Assembly: GCA_947499305.1 (NCBI GenBank)
Contig: CANMNN010000012.1
Coordinates: 46,638 to 110,637, forward strand
Reading direction: 5' to 3'
Length of the DNA stretch: 64,000 bases
Source: an uncultured Arenicella sp.
GTDB taxonomy: Bacteria; Pseudomonadota; Gammaproteobacteria; Arenicellales; Arenicellaceae
Notes under the pieces: generated by a model
Told to the model about the DNA's origin: nothing
Database searches by the model: none
What the model saw: the letters and a program-made list of their open reading frames with translations, nothing else
Translations under genes and position numbers: made by a program
Shown: positions 47,336-56,596 of the stretch, in pieces
Numbering within the stretch: position 1 is the stretch's first letter
Layout of the letters: each line of letters starts with the position of its first letter

Positions 47336-47453
47336 GGAAGATCGAGGTTTCTGGCTTCATTCAAGTGCCCGAAATTCGCCTTTCCTGCACGACATAATGT
47401 CCAGACCATATGTAGTAAGATCGCCGAAACTTCAAAACGAAAAACACAAAAAA

Positions 47454-48128
47454 ATGATCACAGTTCACCATCTAGAATATTCCCAATCATTCAGAATCCT
47501 CTGGCTCTTAGAAGAACTAAACGTAGACTACGAGTTAAAGCTTTATGAACGCGATAAGAAAACAAGTCTAGCGCCAGCTGAATACAAAGCAATCTCTCCA
47601 TTAGGAACTGCGCCAGCAATTACTCACAACGGTGTAAACCTTTCGGAGAGTAATGCGATTATGGATTACATCCTAGACTTGCATCCTAGCGACACGCTTC
47701 GCCCAAATGCTACAAGTGAAGACCGAGCTCGCTATTTATTTTGGTTGCATGCTTCTCAAGGCTCGCTGATGCCCGTGCTGCTAATCTCTATGATGTTTCG
47801 AATTATCCCCGAGAAAGTTCCATTTTTCTTAAAGCCGATTATCAAGCCTGTGCTAAATATGGCGAACAAGGGTTTTAGTTTACCTCGGCTAATGGCTCTA
47901 ATCGAAAAAGCTGAAGCTGATCTTGGTAACGCCGAATGGTTTGGTGGCGCGAACCTAACCGCAGCAGATATTTCAATGTGTTACCCAATGGAGTCTATGC
48001 GCGCGAATGGGGTTATCAATAGTAAGCACCCGAATTGCTTAGCATGGTTAGAGCGAGTGAACGCAAGTGAGTCTTATCAGCTTGCGAAAAAGAAAGATGG
48101 TAAGCCTAGCATTGTGTTTTCAACTTAG
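47454..48128 (+). CDS. glutathione S-transferase family protein
   Basis: A 224-residue protein with the thioredoxin-like N-terminal GST domain (ITVHHLEYSQSFRILWLLEE, then LGTAPAITHNGVNLSESNAI with the glutathione-contacting Glu-Ser) and an all-helical C-terminal domain (NLTAADISMCYPMES, the N-capping box). The serine in the first loop is a likely catalytic residue. The start is ATG 47454; longer frames begin inside the dispersed repeat. Substrate unknown. It converges with the minus-strand glycosyltransferase gene. Confidence 0.9.
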   Translation: MITVHHLEYSQSFRILWLLEELNVDYELKLYERDKKTSLAPAEYKAISPLGTAPAITHNGVNLSESNAIMDYILDLHPSDTLRPNATSEDRARYLFWLHASQGSLMPVLLISMMFRIIPEKVPFFLKPIIKPVLNMANKGFSLPRLMALIEKAEADLGNAEWFGGANLTAADISMCYPMESMRANGVINSKHPNCLAWLERVNASESYQLAKKKDGKPSIVFST

Positions 48129-48151
48129 TTGCGGGCGTATAAATGGGAAGC

Positions 48152-49201
48152 TTAGGCGACGATAATAAAGTCGATTAATTCTCTATAGCCTGTCGTTAAC
48201 AAGGCCTCGCGGATTCGTTCGCGAGCGCCCCAAGATCTTACCGCGATTAAACACATGCCTCCGACAACGGCTAACTCATCTTGTGTAGGCGCTTTGCCAA
48301 TAATATGTATTGGCTTGCCGAGCTTGTTTCTGCCTTTAAGTTTCGGATTGACATCGACAAAGCTACTAACCTTTATATGCTGTTCTGATAACAAGTGATA
48401 AAGCTTGGTGCCTGTTGGCCCTGTTCCCCAAATCGACACTTCTTTAACACCTTTCTGGCTCAAGAGTTTGCTGAGATATTGAGCTTTACAGCGCAGAAAC
48501 TGCTCATCGTTGTAGCGTTGATCTACTCTAGAAGTTCGCTCTGGATAGTCACGCCATTTAAGCAATATCTGATCTTTTGGTTTGGCAAATTTATAGCCAG
48601 CTAAATGAGCTCTAGCCCATAGATCGTAATCTTCGGGCCATGGAGTGTCTAGGTAACCTTCTAGTGATTCCAATAATGATTTTGCCATCATCGCTGACGG
48701 ATGTGGAATACAGCTTTCTATCCAAAAGTTAGTTTCGATATCGGTCGACGATATCTGACTATTGATCCACTCTTGGTATCGCAGGTAGCCGCCGCCGATT
48801 TCAAATTCTTCTGAGAAGAGTTGGATTTGCGTGCCGACGATATCGGCATCAGTATTTAGTAACAGGTCAAGCTGCACTTCGAGGCGTTTCGGCAGTGCGA
48901 TGTCATCGCCATCCATTCTGGCAACAATTGGGTATTTAGCTGCTTTGAGCCCGGCATTGAGGGCTGGCACAATTCCCTTGTTCGGCGACTCGATGATACG
49001 CAGTCGCTCATTAGGGTTTAATGATTGTATGGCTCGGTCAGTGGAATGGTCATCAATGATGATCAGCTCAAGCTTATGATGTGTTTGCTCAATAATGCTG
49101 TCGACGGCGGCGTGAAGGTATTGGCCACCGTTGTGTACTGGCATCAAAACGCTGATGCCGTGATCTTTCGTGTTCAGAGTACTAGTCGGCGAGTACGCCA
49201 C
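48152..49201 (-). CDS. glycosyltransferase (GT2) with C-terminal Rossmann-like domain, coupled to arsS
   Basis: Protein of about 349 residues. The GT-A domain shows GISVLMPVHNGGQYLHAAVD, LELIIIDDHSTDRA, VARMDGDDIALPKRLEVQL (DGDD metal site) and WPEDYDLWARAHLAG. From about residue 250 a second domain has VSIWGTGPTGTKLYHLLSEQ and SSFVDVNPKLKGR, a nucleotide-binding-like GxGxxG fold. The frame overlaps the end of arsS. I propose a GTG start at 49201 (20-nt overlap), since residues from the upstream ATG at 49270 do not look like the family. Glycosyltransferases often accompany arsS and may add the sugar of arsenosugars; this is inference. Confidence 0.82.
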   Translation of the reverse strand: MAYSPTSTLNTKDHGISVLMPVHNGGQYLHAAVDSIIEQTHHKLELIIIDDHSTDRAIQSLNPNERLRIIESPNKGIVPALNAGLKAAKYPIVARMDGDDIALPKRLEVQLDLLLNTDADIVGTQIQLFSEEFEIGGGYLRYQEWINSQISSTDIETNFWIESCIPHPSAMMAKSLLESLEGYLDTPWPEDYDLWARAHLAGYKFAKPKDQILLKWRDYPERTSRVDQRYNDEQFLRCKAQYLSKLLSQKGVKEVSIWGTGPTGTKLYHLLSEQHIKVSSFVDVNPKLKGRNKLGKPIHIIGKAPTQDELAVVGGMCLIAVRSWGARERIREALLTTGYRELIDFIIVA

Positions 49202-50240
49202 CACAGCTGCTGCCAGCACCAGCGGTGCATCCGAAGCAGTGACGATTAGTCGCGATAGCAGAGCCTTCAACTTGGTCGATCTTTATATCCCAAAGGTATC
49301 TTTCTTCACCGCCACTCATGGGTATTTCTAGCATCTGATTAAAATCGCAATCAAATACGCGGCCTTCCCAGTCGAGGTTAATTAGGCTTTTACACATGAG
49401 ATTATCAACCGTGTTGGCGTTGAAGTTTGAAACTAACAAGTGTTGGTAGTCGTCAAGCTCGCCGTCACGTTTTAAAGCATGAGCAAAGCGATTGATCGGG
49501 ATATTAGTAATGGCTAATAGATTAGAAAACACGATGCCAAAGTTATCGCCTAGCATTTTACGATAGTCTTCTTCTAAGCCCATTTGTGCCGGAGGTAGAA
49601 ATGCGCCGCCAGGGTTATAGACAAGGTCTAGGCTTAGTTTTTCATCAATCCCGTAGCCGAGCTTATTAAGTAGCTGAAGGCCAGCGATGCTTTTATCGAA
49701 CACGCCTTTACCACGTTGGGCATCAACATTGTCTTCGGTATAGCAGGGGAGTGAGCAGACAAGGCGAATCTCACGGTCTCGATACCATTGCGCTAAATCT
49801 TCTTGGCCTTTTTCGAACAATACTGTGATGTTACAGCGAGAAGTGATTTCGACGCCCATTTCGATCAGCGCATCACAAAATTGTCTGAAATGGGGGTTTA
49901 GTTCGGGTGCGCCACCGGTTAAGTCGGCTCGCTGGATCTTCGCTTCTTTCGCCCAGCTTAGAATCTTTTCCATAACTTCCCATGTCATGATCTCGGTGCG
50001 TTTTGGGCCGGCATCTACATGACAATGGTGGCAAGCAAGATTACATAGCTTGCCTAAATTCATTTGCAGCTCATTTGGCTTTTCATGTACCAATCTGAGT
50101 TGGTGCTGATTTAGCACTTCATGAAAATGTGGGCCGCTTGTCGGGATGTTAATGCTGTTTTCGAGCGCGATATCGTTTTGTACAAATTTACCGTCTTCAA
50201 AACGAAGGCTTTGTTCTACCGCGGTGTTAGATTCAGTCAT
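49182..50240 (-). CDS. arsS: ArsS-type radical SAM/Cys-rich protein (arsenosugar biosynthesis)
   Basis: Radical SAM enzyme of 352 residues. The 4Fe-4S/SAM motif is CNLACHHCHVDAGP (CxxxCxxC) near residues 68-81, followed by DLTGGAPELNPHFR and CNITVLFEKGQED. The C-terminal Cys-rich extension (LMCKSLINLDWEGRVFDCDF and RHCFGCTAGAGSSCGG) is typical of the family named ArsS, which converts an arsenylated substrate toward arsenosugars in some bacteria and cyanobacteria. The usual partner methyltransferase ArsM is not in the window. A glycosyltransferase gene overlaps its end. Confidence 0.85.
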   Translation of the reverse strand: MTESNTAVEQSLRFEDGKFVQNDIALENSINIPTSGPHFHEVLNQHQLRLVHEKPNELQMNLGKLCNLACHHCHVDAGPKRTEIMTWEVMEKILSWAKEAKIQRADLTGGAPELNPHFRQFCDALIEMGVEITSRCNITVLFEKGQEDLAQWYRDREIRLVCSLPCYTEDNVDAQRGKGVFDKSIAGLQLLNKLGYGIDEKLSLDLVYNPGGAFLPPAQMGLEEDYRKMLGDNFGIVFSNLLAITNIPINRFAHALKRDGELDDYQHLLVSNFNANTVDNLMCKSLINLDWEGRVFDCDFNQMLEIPMSGGEERYLWDIKIDQVEGSAIATNRHCFGCTAGAGSSCGGVLAD

Positions 50241-50331
50241 AATTCTAGAAATAAAGTTGGTCAGGTATTAAGACCTGATCAGACCACTATATCATGCAAG
50301 GTTAGATGGCAAATTAGTGGACGATCGCGGA

Positions 50332-51420
50332 TCAAGAAAATAACACTGAAACGGTTGCGTGGTGGCGTTGTAGGGCCGGTGCATCAAAGCCCGGTGCAAT
50401 CTCGGCATTGCCGTAAAAACCGATTAACGGTGTGCCTGGGAAGGCTTGTTTAAAGGCTTCGAGGTCCATGTCGATACCACCAAAGAACTCAGGCCCTCGA
50501 GTGACATTAGCGAACATTAGTCCGAACTCGGGCTCTGCTTTGATGCTTTCTTTGGCTTTGGCTAATTCTAGTTCGATACTTGCTTGAGCTGAGGTGATAT
50601 TGCGCCTTGCCCAGAATATATGACGGCCTGCTTTTACTTCGTCAGCCAGTTTGATTGTGTTTGCCGTGTTATCGATATCAAGTATGTGAATCAGTTGATA
50701 GTGACCTTGTTCTATTGACTCAATACTATTGGTTTCAGAAACGGCGCAGAATAGATCAAACGGTGAGGCTAAGCTAACGTGGCTTGATATGTTGTCGCAG
50801 GCGCCTTGCAAATCAACCTCGAATATCGTGTTCGCCTGTGCACGGTTAACTTGCATGATTGGTGATAAACGCTCGACTCCCTCGGCTAGAACCAGCTCAG
50901 CTTTAAGTGAGCTGCTAAACGCGGTTTGACAATATTCTTGTTCTACAATTCGCCCGTTTTGCCAAATTGAGTACGGGCCTTGACCGTATTCATCGCAGGT
51001 GACCGAGCCAAATTGTGGGGTTGAGCAGTTGGCGATTGCCAGTTCAATAGCGTTGGGGCTAGAGAGCGTAAACACCAGCTCAGGCTCAATACCTTGAGGC
51101 CTTAACACGCGAAGTGGCTGCATGCTCAATTCTTGCGGGAACACCATCGCTACAGCGCCTTCGACGTCGAGCAGCCATTCTTCTTCAGTGAGTAGACCGA
51201 CTGCACAACAGCCGAACACAAGAGGAGTGCCGGCGGCCTTCGCAGCTTCCTTAATCGCTGATTCAGGATTGTGTGCGTATTCGTTACTTAAAAAAAGCAA
51301 TACGCTGCCAACGGTACATGGGCGCATTTTTGCAAGTGCCTTATTAACCGCTTCTCGCGCGTATTCGTCTTTGGCGATGGCGCCATAGCTTGCGCCAGTT
51401 GCGACTCGTCGTTTAATCAT
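50332..51420 (-). CDS. FIST domain-containing protein
   Basis: A 362-residue protein with an N-terminal FIST domain (SVLLFLSNEYAHNPESAIKE, VFGCCAVGLLTEEEW) and a C-terminal FIST_C domain (PEFGLMFANVTRGPEFFGGI, FPGTPLIGFYGNAEIAPG). FIST proteins are proposed small-ligand sensors, often fused or next to signalling proteins; no such gene is adjacent. The start is ATG 51420, overlapping nth by 8 nt, so the two are translationally coupled. The biological role is unknown. Confidence 0.88.
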   Translation of the reverse strand: MIKRRVATGASYGAIAKDEYAREAVNKALAKMRPCTVGSVLLFLSNEYAHNPESAIKEAAKAAGTPLVFGCCAVGLLTEEEWLLDVEGAVAMVFPQELSMQPLRVLRPQGIEPELVFTLSSPNAIELAIANCSTPQFGSVTCDEYGQGPYSIWQNGRIVEQEYCQTAFSSSLKAELVLAEGVERLSPIMQVNRAQANTIFEVDLQGACDNISSHVSLASPFDLFCAVSETNSIESIEQGHYQLIHILDIDNTANTIKLADEVKAGRHIFWARRNITSAQASIELELAKAKESIKAEPEFGLMFANVTRGPEFFGGIDMDLEAFKQAFPGTPLIGFYGNAEIAPGFDAPALQRHHATVSVLFS

Positions 51421-52051
51421 CGATTTGCTTGTCCTTAAACTCACATAAGTCGCTGATTATGCAAGAACCACAACGTGGTTTACGCGCAATACAAGTATAG
51501 CGGCCATGTAGAATTAGCCAATGATGAGCATCGACTAAGAAGTCTTTCGGTACGAATTTCATTAGCGCTTTTTCAACAGCGAGCACGGTTTTACCCGGTG
51601 CTATTTTGGTTCGGTTTGAAACTCGGAAAATATGCGTATCAACCGCCATCGCTGGGTGGCCAAACGCTGTGTTGAGAACTACGTTCGCAGTCTTTCTACC
51701 GACGCCCGGCAATGCCTCAAGCGCCTCTCGATCTTCTGGAACTTCGCTGCCATGAAGGTCTATCAACATTTTACACGCTGCGATGACATTCTTCGCTTTG
51801 CTGTTATAGAGACCGATGGTTTTGATGTATTCGCTCAGGCCTTCAACACCTAGCGCATAGATTGCTTCAGGTGTATTCGCAACGGGAAATAGCTTCGCGG
51901 TTGCTTTATTTACGCCTACGTCAGTTGCTTGAGCTGATAAGGTTACCGCTACCAAGAGTTCGAAGGTTGAACTGTAATGGAGCTCTGTTTCGGGCTTTGG
52001 GTTGGCGTCGCGAAAGCGAGTGAAAATCTCTAGGCGTTTATCTTTATTCAT
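51413..52051 (-). CDS. nth: endonuclease III
   Basis: DNA glycosylase/AP lyase for oxidised pyrimidines, 212 residues. The helix-hairpin-helix LPGVGRKTANVVLNTAFG holds the catalytic lysine, and HIFRVSNR follows AVDT, which contains the catalytic Asp. The C-terminal 4Fe-4S cluster motif (C-x6-C-x2-C-x5-C) is CIARKPRCGSCIISDLC. Full length and intact. In many gammaproteobacteria nth follows the rnf genes; here a lone rnfB precedes it. Confidence 0.96.
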   Translation of the reverse strand: MNKDKRLEIFTRFRDANPKPETELHYSSTFELLVAVTLSAQATDVGVNKATAKLFPVANTPEAIYALGVEGLSEYIKTIGLYNSKAKNVIAACKMLIDLHGSEVPEDREALEALPGVGRKTANVVLNTAFGHPAMAVDTHIFRVSNRTKIAPGKTVLAVEKALMKFVPKDFLVDAHHWLILHGRYTCIARKPRCGSCIISDLCEFKDKQIDD

Positions 52052-52118
52052 GTAACTTGAGTATAAAGAATTAAGTGTGCAGACAAAGCTAGTAACTAAT
52101 GATTATAAAAACGAGCGT

Positions 52119-52748
52119 TTACGATTTACGTGCTTGAACGCGAGCAAGCGCGGCGGCAATGTCGCTTTTTATTTGCTCACTGCCTTTCTCTTTACGCAGT
52201 TCTTTAAGTTTCTTCATTGAGCTCTTATCAAATTTGCGATTGGCTTCGCGTTCTATTTTTTGTTCGGTTTGAGTGCGTGCTCTTGTCGTTGCTTCAGGCG
52301 AGTAGTCAGGCCAGAGCCAGTTATCTTCGGTAACTTGAATTTGGTCGACCATGTCAATGCAATCGACAGGACAGGGTTCTAAGCAGAGTTCGCAGCCAGT
52401 GCAATCTCGTTCAATAACGGTATGCATCACCTTGGCTGCGCCGATAATGGCGTCGGTTGGGCAAGCTTTAATGCACATCACACAGCCGATGCATATGTTT
52501 TCATCAATAATTGCGACTTGCTTCGGCTTGTGCATACCGAACTTAGGGTCGATAGGCTTAATGGGCTTGTCCAATAAGGCGGCTAATCCATTAACGGTAA
52601 TTTCGCCACCAGGAGGGCATTGATTAATATCAGCTTCGCCATCGGCCAGAGCCACTGCATAGTCATGGCAGCGAGGGTACGTGCATTGAGTGCATTGCGT
52701 TTGCGGTAGCCATTCGTCGATGGCCTTGATTTTTTCTTCGCGCTGCAT
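52119..52748 (-). CDS. RnfB-like ferredoxin without membrane anchor
   Basis: Iron-sulfur protein of 209 residues. The N-terminal cluster site is [20 protein letters not shown] with a distal CPPGG, the Fe-S module of RnfB. Two 4Fe-4S ferredoxin motifs follow ([16 protein letters not shown] and [18 protein letters not shown]). The C-terminus is charged and helical. The hydrophobic N-terminal helix of membrane-bound RnfB is missing, so it should be soluble. No other rnf gene is nearby. The start is ATG 52748; a TTG at 52757 is possible. It lies 14 nt after metG and 67 nt before nth. Confidence 0.88.
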   Translation of the reverse strand: MQREEKIKAIDEWLPQTQCTQCTYPRCHDYAVALADGEADINQCPPGGEITVNGLAALLDKPIKPIDPKFGMHKPKQVAIIDENICIGCVMCIKACPTDAIIGAAKVMHTVIERDCTGCELCLEPCPVDCIDMVDQIQVTEDNWLWPDYSPEATTRARTQTEQKIEREANRKFDKSSMKKLKELRKEKGSEQIKSDIAAALARVQARKS

Positions 52749-52762
52749 AGCCGACAAAGAGC

Positions 52763-54805
52763 TTACTTAACGCGCATGCCCGGCAAGGCACCTTCATCAG
52801 GATTAAGCACAAACAAATCAGAGCCACCAGGGCCGGCTGCGAGCACCATGCCTTCCGACATGCCGAAGCGCATTTTGCGAGGTGCTAAGTTAGCAACCAT
52901 TACCGTCATCTTGCCTTCTAAATCTTCGGGTTTATAAGCTGATTTGATGCCCGCAAACACATTGCGAGTATCGCCGCCCAAGTCTAGGGTAAGTTGAAGA
53001 AGCTTGTCGGCGCCGTCAACATGCTCGGCTTTTACAATTTTGGCGATACGCAGGTCGATCTTGGCGAAATCATCAAAGTTTATTTCTTCCGAAATAGGGT
53101 CTTTGCCTAAAGGCGATTCTGGGTCTATCGTTGACACTTCTTCGAGTGATTCTTTGCTTTCTTCAATCATCTTTTCAATTGACTCGGTTTCGACACGGGT
53201 CATCAGTGGTTTGAATTTGTTAATTTGGTGATCAAGTAGCGGCTCTTGCAGGTCGCTCCAGTTTAGTTCGCCGGTATTCAAGAATGCTTCGGCTTCGCTC
53301 ACTAAGTTTGGTAGCACTGGTTTTAGGTAAATGCATAGCGATCGAAATGCATTAATGCCCGCGGTGCAAACTCTCTGAACCTCATCAAGTTTGTTCTCGT
53401 CTTTGATGAGAATCCAAGGTTTGTGTTCGTCGATAAACTGGTTGGCTTTGTCGGCCAGCGCCATAATGTCGCGCATCGCTTGAGAATATTCACGATTCTC
53501 ATAACGTGCTGCAATTGCTTCGGCCGCGTTGGCGAACTCATCGTGCAGTTCAGGCGCGGCAGACTCGGTGGCTAATTGGCCATCGAAGCGTTTAACAATA
53601 AAACCTGCGCAGCGCGATGCAATGTTCACCATCTTGCCGACCACATCAGAGTTTACTCGAGCGGTGAAGTCTTCAAGATTTAAGTCCATGTCGACCACGT
53701 TATTACTGAGCTTGGCGGCAAAATAGTAACGCAGGTATTCGGGGTTCAAATGCTTGAGATAAGTCTCGGCCATTATGAAAGTGCCGCGAGATTTGGACAT
53801 CTTAGCGCCGTCAACTTGTAGGAAACCGTGCACGAATACCGCGTTTGGGCGACGATAATCTGCCGCTTCAAGCATCGCTGGCCAAAACAAAGTGTGAAAA
53901 CGCACAATGTCTTTGCCGATGAAGTGATAGAGCTCGGTGTTAGCCGATTTACTCGCTTGCCAATAGCTCGCCCAATCATCGCCAGTGTTGTCGCAATGAA
54001 TCTTGTGGCTCGCCATGTAACCAATCGGTGCATCGAGCCATACATAAAAGTATTTGCCGGGAGCTTCAGGAATCTCAAATCCCCAATAAGGTTTGTCGCG
54101 ACTAATATCCCAATCGATCAAACCACTTTCGAACCATTCTCCTAGCTTGTTGGCAATTTCTGGTTGAAGAGCACCTGAGTCTTTCCAATCGCTGAGCATG
54201 CTTTCAAACTCGCTCACTTTAAAGAAGTAATGTTCACTTTCTTTTTCGATCGGCGCTTTGCCAGACAATACTGAATACGGGTCAATCAGGTCAGTGGTAT
54301 CGTAAGTTGTGCCGCATACTTCACAGTTATCGCCGTATTGGTCGGGCGATTTGCATTTTGGGCACGTACCTTTGACATAGCGATCGGGCAGGAACATGCC
54401 TTTTTCTTCATCGAAGGCTTGTTTGATAACGCGCACATCAATGTGGCCAGCTTCTTTAAGTTTTAAGTAGATTTCAGAGCTTAGGCGCTGATTTTCAGCG
54501 TGATGTGTACCGGTGTAGTTGTCGATGTCGATTGAAAACCCTGTCAGTGACTCTTTGTGTTGAGCCTCCGTGTTGTCAATCAATTGCTGGGGCGTAATAC
54601 CTTGCTTTTCAGCCCCCAGCATAATCGGCGTGCCGTGTTGGTCGTCGCCGCCAACAAAGGTGACTTTGTGCCCACGAATCTTTTGAAAACGTGCCCAGAT
54701 ATCGGCCTGCATAAAGCCAACCATATGGCCTAAGTGTAAAGGGCCATTGGCATAGGGTAGGGCATTGGTAATTAAAATATTACGAGATGTTTTATCAGCA
54801 GACAT
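52763..54805 (-). CDS. metG: methionine--tRNA ligase
   Basis: Class I synthetase of 680 residues. The nucleotide-binding HIGH-type motif is [14 protein letters not shown] near 18-31. The zinc knuckle has [18 protein letters not shown], and KMSKS occurs as [13 protein letters not shown]-terminal EMAP/Trbp111-like tRNA-binding domain (about 575-680, [20 protein letters not shown]) provides dimerisation and tRNA affinity. All expected domains are present. It heads the metG-rnfB-nth-FIST-arsS run. Confidence 0.97.
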   Translation of the reverse strand: MSADKTSRNILITNALPYANGPLHLGHMVGFMQADIWARFQKIRGHKVTFVGGDDQHGTPIMLGAEKQGITPQQLIDNTEAQHKESLTGFSIDIDNYTGTHHAENQRLSSEIYLKLKEAGHIDVRVIKQAFDEEKGMFLPDRYVKGTCPKCKSPDQYGDNCEVCGTTYDTTDLIDPYSVLSGKAPIEKESEHYFFKVSEFESMLSDWKDSGALQPEIANKLGEWFESGLIDWDISRDKPYWGFEIPEAPGKYFYVWLDAPIGYMASHKIHCDNTGDDWASYWQASKSANTELYHFIGKDIVRFHTLFWPAMLEAADYRRPNAVFVHGFLQVDGAKMSKSRGTFIMAETYLKHLNPEYLRYYFAAKLSNNVVDMDLNLEDFTARVNSDVVGKMVNIASRCAGFIVKRFDGQLATESAAPELHDEFANAAEAIAARYENREYSQAMRDIMALADKANQFIDEHKPWILIKDENKLDEVQRVCTAGINAFRSLCIYLKPVLPNLVSEAEAFLNTGELNWSDLQEPLLDHQINKFKPLMTRVETESIEKMIEESKESLEEVSTIDPESPLGKDPISEEINFDDFAKIDLRIAKIVKAEHVDGADKLLQLTLDLGGDTRNVFAGIKSAYKPEDLEGKMTVMVANLAPRKMRFGMSEGMVLAAGPGGSDLFVLNPDEGALPGMRVK

Positions 54806-54922
54806 GGGGCGTAATCACAAGGATTCTCGGGTAACAAATTAGCCCGCTAATGTAACCGTTTTAAGGGTTTTAAACAATGTTTGAGGCGCTATAGACCACA
54901 CTGTTTCGCTTTCTATTTCGCG

Positions 54923-55681
54923 CTATTGTTGAACCAAATCTTCTAATTCTAGCCCGGTTAGTTTCTTGATATTGCCGAATACGTAGAACATTGAAAATAT
55001 CGTTATCACCATGCAAGGCAGAACGATAACCGGGTAACTATATAAGTTCATTGTACCGAGCTCGCTATTAAACGCGTCGGTGCCCGATTCGCTCACCACA
55101 ATCCATTTTGCGAGTAAGAAGTTCAATACAGCTGAAAGCACAAACGAACTGGCAAGCATCCATGTAGCTTTAACCATCATTGAGTCAAATTCGGTTTGCT
55201 TGCCATTCTCGTCGAGAGTTTTAGCGACTTTGGCGGTATCCATGAAAGCGTCGTTGTAAAGAAACGTTTTGATTAGCGGATAACGAGTGTAGGTGGATAT
55301 CACGGTTGCAATTGCGATTATTCCAGGAATAAGAGCTTCTTTGTAGGCGATATACTCTTTTGGTAGTTTTAGAATACCGATACTGCCCGTAAGCAGAATG
55401 CTGATAAACCCCAAAGCCGGCACAAAGCCAATCTTACGCTCAGAGATGAAACCCCAAATTCCCATGAGCATCGGTAGGCTCAAAGCGGCGACTAAGGCTA
55501 GGTTTGGACCCAGCATGTCGTCGCTACTGAGCTTTTTAAGGATCAACGTGGGGATTAGTACACAAACGAATAAATCAACAAAGATGCTGCCAGTGCCTTG
55601 CTTTTTTACAGCGGCGGGCTTCGATTTAGCGAGGTCTGTATCTACTGGCTGGTCCAGTGTTTCTTGGGACTTATCTTTCAT
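54923..55681 (-). CDS. polytopic membrane protein, VC0807-like
   Basis: A 252-residue inner-membrane protein with about six hydrophobic segments after a polar N-terminus. Features such as FVDLFVCVLIPTLILKKLSS, SLPMLMGIWGFISERKIGFV, SILLTGSIGILKL and an AFMDTAKVAKTL loop recall the VC0807 family, distant relatives of septation protein A; I am only moderately sure. Function unknown. It stands alone between metG and a small outer-membrane barrel gene, all on the minus strand. Confidence 0.7.
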   Translation of the reverse strand: MKDKSQETLDQPVDTDLAKSKPAAVKKQGTGSIFVDLFVCVLIPTLILKKLSSDDMLGPNLALVAALSLPMLMGIWGFISERKIGFVPALGFISILLTGSIGILKLPKEYIAYKEALIPGIIAIATVISTYTRYPLIKTFLYNDAFMDTAKVAKTLDENGKQTEFDSMMVKATWMLASSFVLSAVLNFLLAKWIVVSESGTDAFNSELGTMNLYSYPVIVLPCMVITIFSMFYVFGNIKKLTGLELEDLVQQ

Positions 55682-55748
55682 TTACAACACGTGCTTCAGC
55701 ACTATGAGTAGCAAACTCATATTTGACGAGTTGCTCTAATTAATTTAG

Positions 55749-55769
55749 GCCTGCAATCTGGTTGCAGGC
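55749..55769 (-). terminator. stem-loop after the outer-membrane barrel gene
   Basis: GCCTGCAA (55749-55756) and TTGCAGGC (55762-55769) form a perfect 8-bp stem with a 5-nt loop, 6 nt past the stop codon of the minus-strand gene. The bases after it on that strand are AT-rich but not a clean T-run. Confidence 0.5.
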
Positions 55770-55775
55770 TGATAT

Positions 55776-56414
55776 CTAGAAAGTATAGCGCACGCCAATA
55801 GATGTGGTATCAAACTCTGCAGTGATATCGTCTTGTTCTGCTTCGATTGATCGAAAATCAAGCGTGACGCCAAGGTTGTCTGTGACGAAAAATTGTGCCC
55901 CAACACCGAAGCTTGTGCCTTCATCGGTACTAGGTTTGCCGATATTCGCATTTACTTCAAAGCGGTCTGTAAGGTTAACGCGCGCACCAACTTCGGCGCC
56001 AACAATACCGCCGTCGACGTCTTCATCGTCAGCAAGTAAGCCGCCGCGCAGTTGGATATCATCATAACGAGCGCGAACCAGCCCATAAACCTGTGTGCGA
56101 GGTAATTCGAAGGTTAAGCCTAGGCCGAGGGTGGTGATACTATCTTCAACTGAAGCGCCTAGGATTTCATCGCTTTCAAGTTCGAGTTGGCTCAATTGTA
56201 TGAAAAATATGCCTAACTCTGCGCTCGCGCTCAGGGCAAAACCGTCCGCGTCAACATTAACCGACAGGCTGCCATCACTTACCGTGATTTCTCCAGACGC
56301 GACGTATTCAGCTCCAACATAAGTAAAGCTTGGCGAATCAGCGTGGCTCAGGCTACTCATAGTGCTAAGGCCTAAGATAGATGCGAGAATCAATGGGTTC
56401 TTAATTTTATTCAT
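55776..56414 (-). CDS. small outer-membrane beta-barrel protein
   Basis: A 212-residue protein with a signal peptide (KNPLILASILGLSTMSSLSHA) and a mature part of alternating hydrophobic strands separated by acidic turns. It ends in VRYTF, the C-terminal aromatic residue recognised by the Bam machinery. The size fits an eight-stranded OmpA/OmpX-like barrel. Function unknown. It is divergent from the deoxynucleoside kinase gene. Confidence 0.8.
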   Translation of the reverse strand: MNKIKNPLILASILGLSTMSSLSHADSPSFTYVGAEYVASGEITVSDGSLSVNVDADGFALSASAELGIFFIQLSQLELESDEILGASVEDSITTLGLGLTFELPRTQVYGLVRARYDDIQLRGGLLADDEDVDGGIVGAEVGARVNLTDRFEVNANIGKPSTDEGTSFGVGAQFFVTDNLGVTLDFRSIEAEQDDITAEFDTTSIGVRYTF

Positions 56415-56596
56415 AAAGGACTAACTATAGTTTTGGGGTTGGGTTTATCAATAATACGTTAAAAAGCCCGTTAGCTAGAATTAAAGTTATTTATACTTGA
56501 TATCTGGCGAATTGAGAATGCTGAAATCCTCAAAAAAGCGCGTTAGAAATTGCAAGTTTCGTAACCTATTTAACAAGTAAGATCAATAAAGAGTGT

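Larger units (their letters stand above)
46909..47453. other. 545-bp gene-free gap holding repeats
   Basis: No gene is supported between the uncharacterised protein and the glutathione-transferase-like gene. Most of the gap is a structured repeat-like element (46983-47295), followed by the inverted copy of the dispersed repeat (47308-47335). Open frames here, including a small one on the minus strand, appear to be by-products of the repeat. Confidence 0.6.

Noticed and set aside
47331..47453. N-terminal extension of the GST-like protein
   Set aside because: The extension begins inside the dispersed repeat and has no GST-family counterpart; the ATG at 47454 gives the expected N-terminus.
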